Assembly: GCA_038231495.1 (NCBI GenBank)
Contig: JBBRLG010000452.1
Location: 1-6,203, forward strand
Length of the DNA: 6,203 nt
DNA from: JBBRLG01 sp038231495
GTDB taxonomy: Bacteria > Planctomycetota > Planctomycetia > Gemmatales > Gemmataceae
Direction of reading: 5' to 3'
In this document: positions 6,179-6,203 of the stretch, in pieces
Layout of the letters: each line of letters starts with the position of its first letter
How positions within the stretch are numbered: position 1 is the first letter of the stretch
Position numbers and translations under genes: made by a program
Notes under the pieces: generated by a model
What the model saw: the letters and a program-made list of their open reading frames with translations, nothing else
Databases searched by the model: none
Told to the model about the DNA's origin: nothing

Positions 6179-6203
6179 GTGGCGGGGCCAGTTGCCTCAC
6201 AAA

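Noticed and set aside
6127..6203. Start of a possible small gene (ATG at 6127 with GGAG 8 nt upstream) open to the right edge
   Set aside because: Its codons run straight through the terminator-like hairpin and the CTTT repeats, and the product (MSAALWSAAARRR...) looks like translated repeat DNA.

Overview
The window is GC-rich bacterial chromosome with ordinary housekeeping and regulatory genes. Strong G/C use at third codon positions produces very long antisense shadow frames over the real genes. A Uma2-family protein, a bacterial angiotensin-converting-enzyme-like peptidase, a stand-alone larB and short palindromic intergenic repeats together suggest a member of the Planctomycetota, possibly near Gemmatales. 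This is an inference from gene content and was not tested by any search.

Layout. Positions 1-1484 are read on the minus strand: sucC (succinyl-CoA ligase beta subunit), then after 33 nt a Uma2-family nuclease-like gene that runs off the left edge. About 450 nt without a confident gene (1485-1936) holds a candidate sucC promoter, a short palindrome and possible upstream starts for the next gene. On the plus strand follow a small unrecognised CxxC...CxxC protein (1937-2254) and larB, a nickel-pincer cofactor synthesis gene (2385-3140). larB converges, across a 46-nt gap filled by a 32-nt dyad-symmetric repeat, on a minus-strand response regulator with a GGEEF diguanylate cyclase domain (3187-4134). 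A 259-nt divergent spacer with an inverted repeat and AT-rich islands separates that gene from a plus-strand exported M2-family zinc metallopeptidase (4394-6097). The right end holds a terminator-like hairpin with a pyrimidine-rich tail.

The genes do not form one pathway. They cover TCA-cycle energy metabolism (sucC), cofactor synthesis (larB), c-di-GMP signalling (the response regulator) and extracytoplasmic peptide hydrolysis (the peptidase). Only sucC-Uma2, and possibly the small Cys protein with larB, look as if they could be co-transcribed. I see no CRISPR array, tRNA, rRNA, insertion sequence or phage module, and no convincing new multi-gene system. The items most worth a second look are the shared palindromic repeat at two gene ends, the Uma2 gene where sucD would be expected, a nine-base C tract inside Uma2, the conserved but unrecognised small Cys protein candidate, and the structured divergent spacer before the peptidase.
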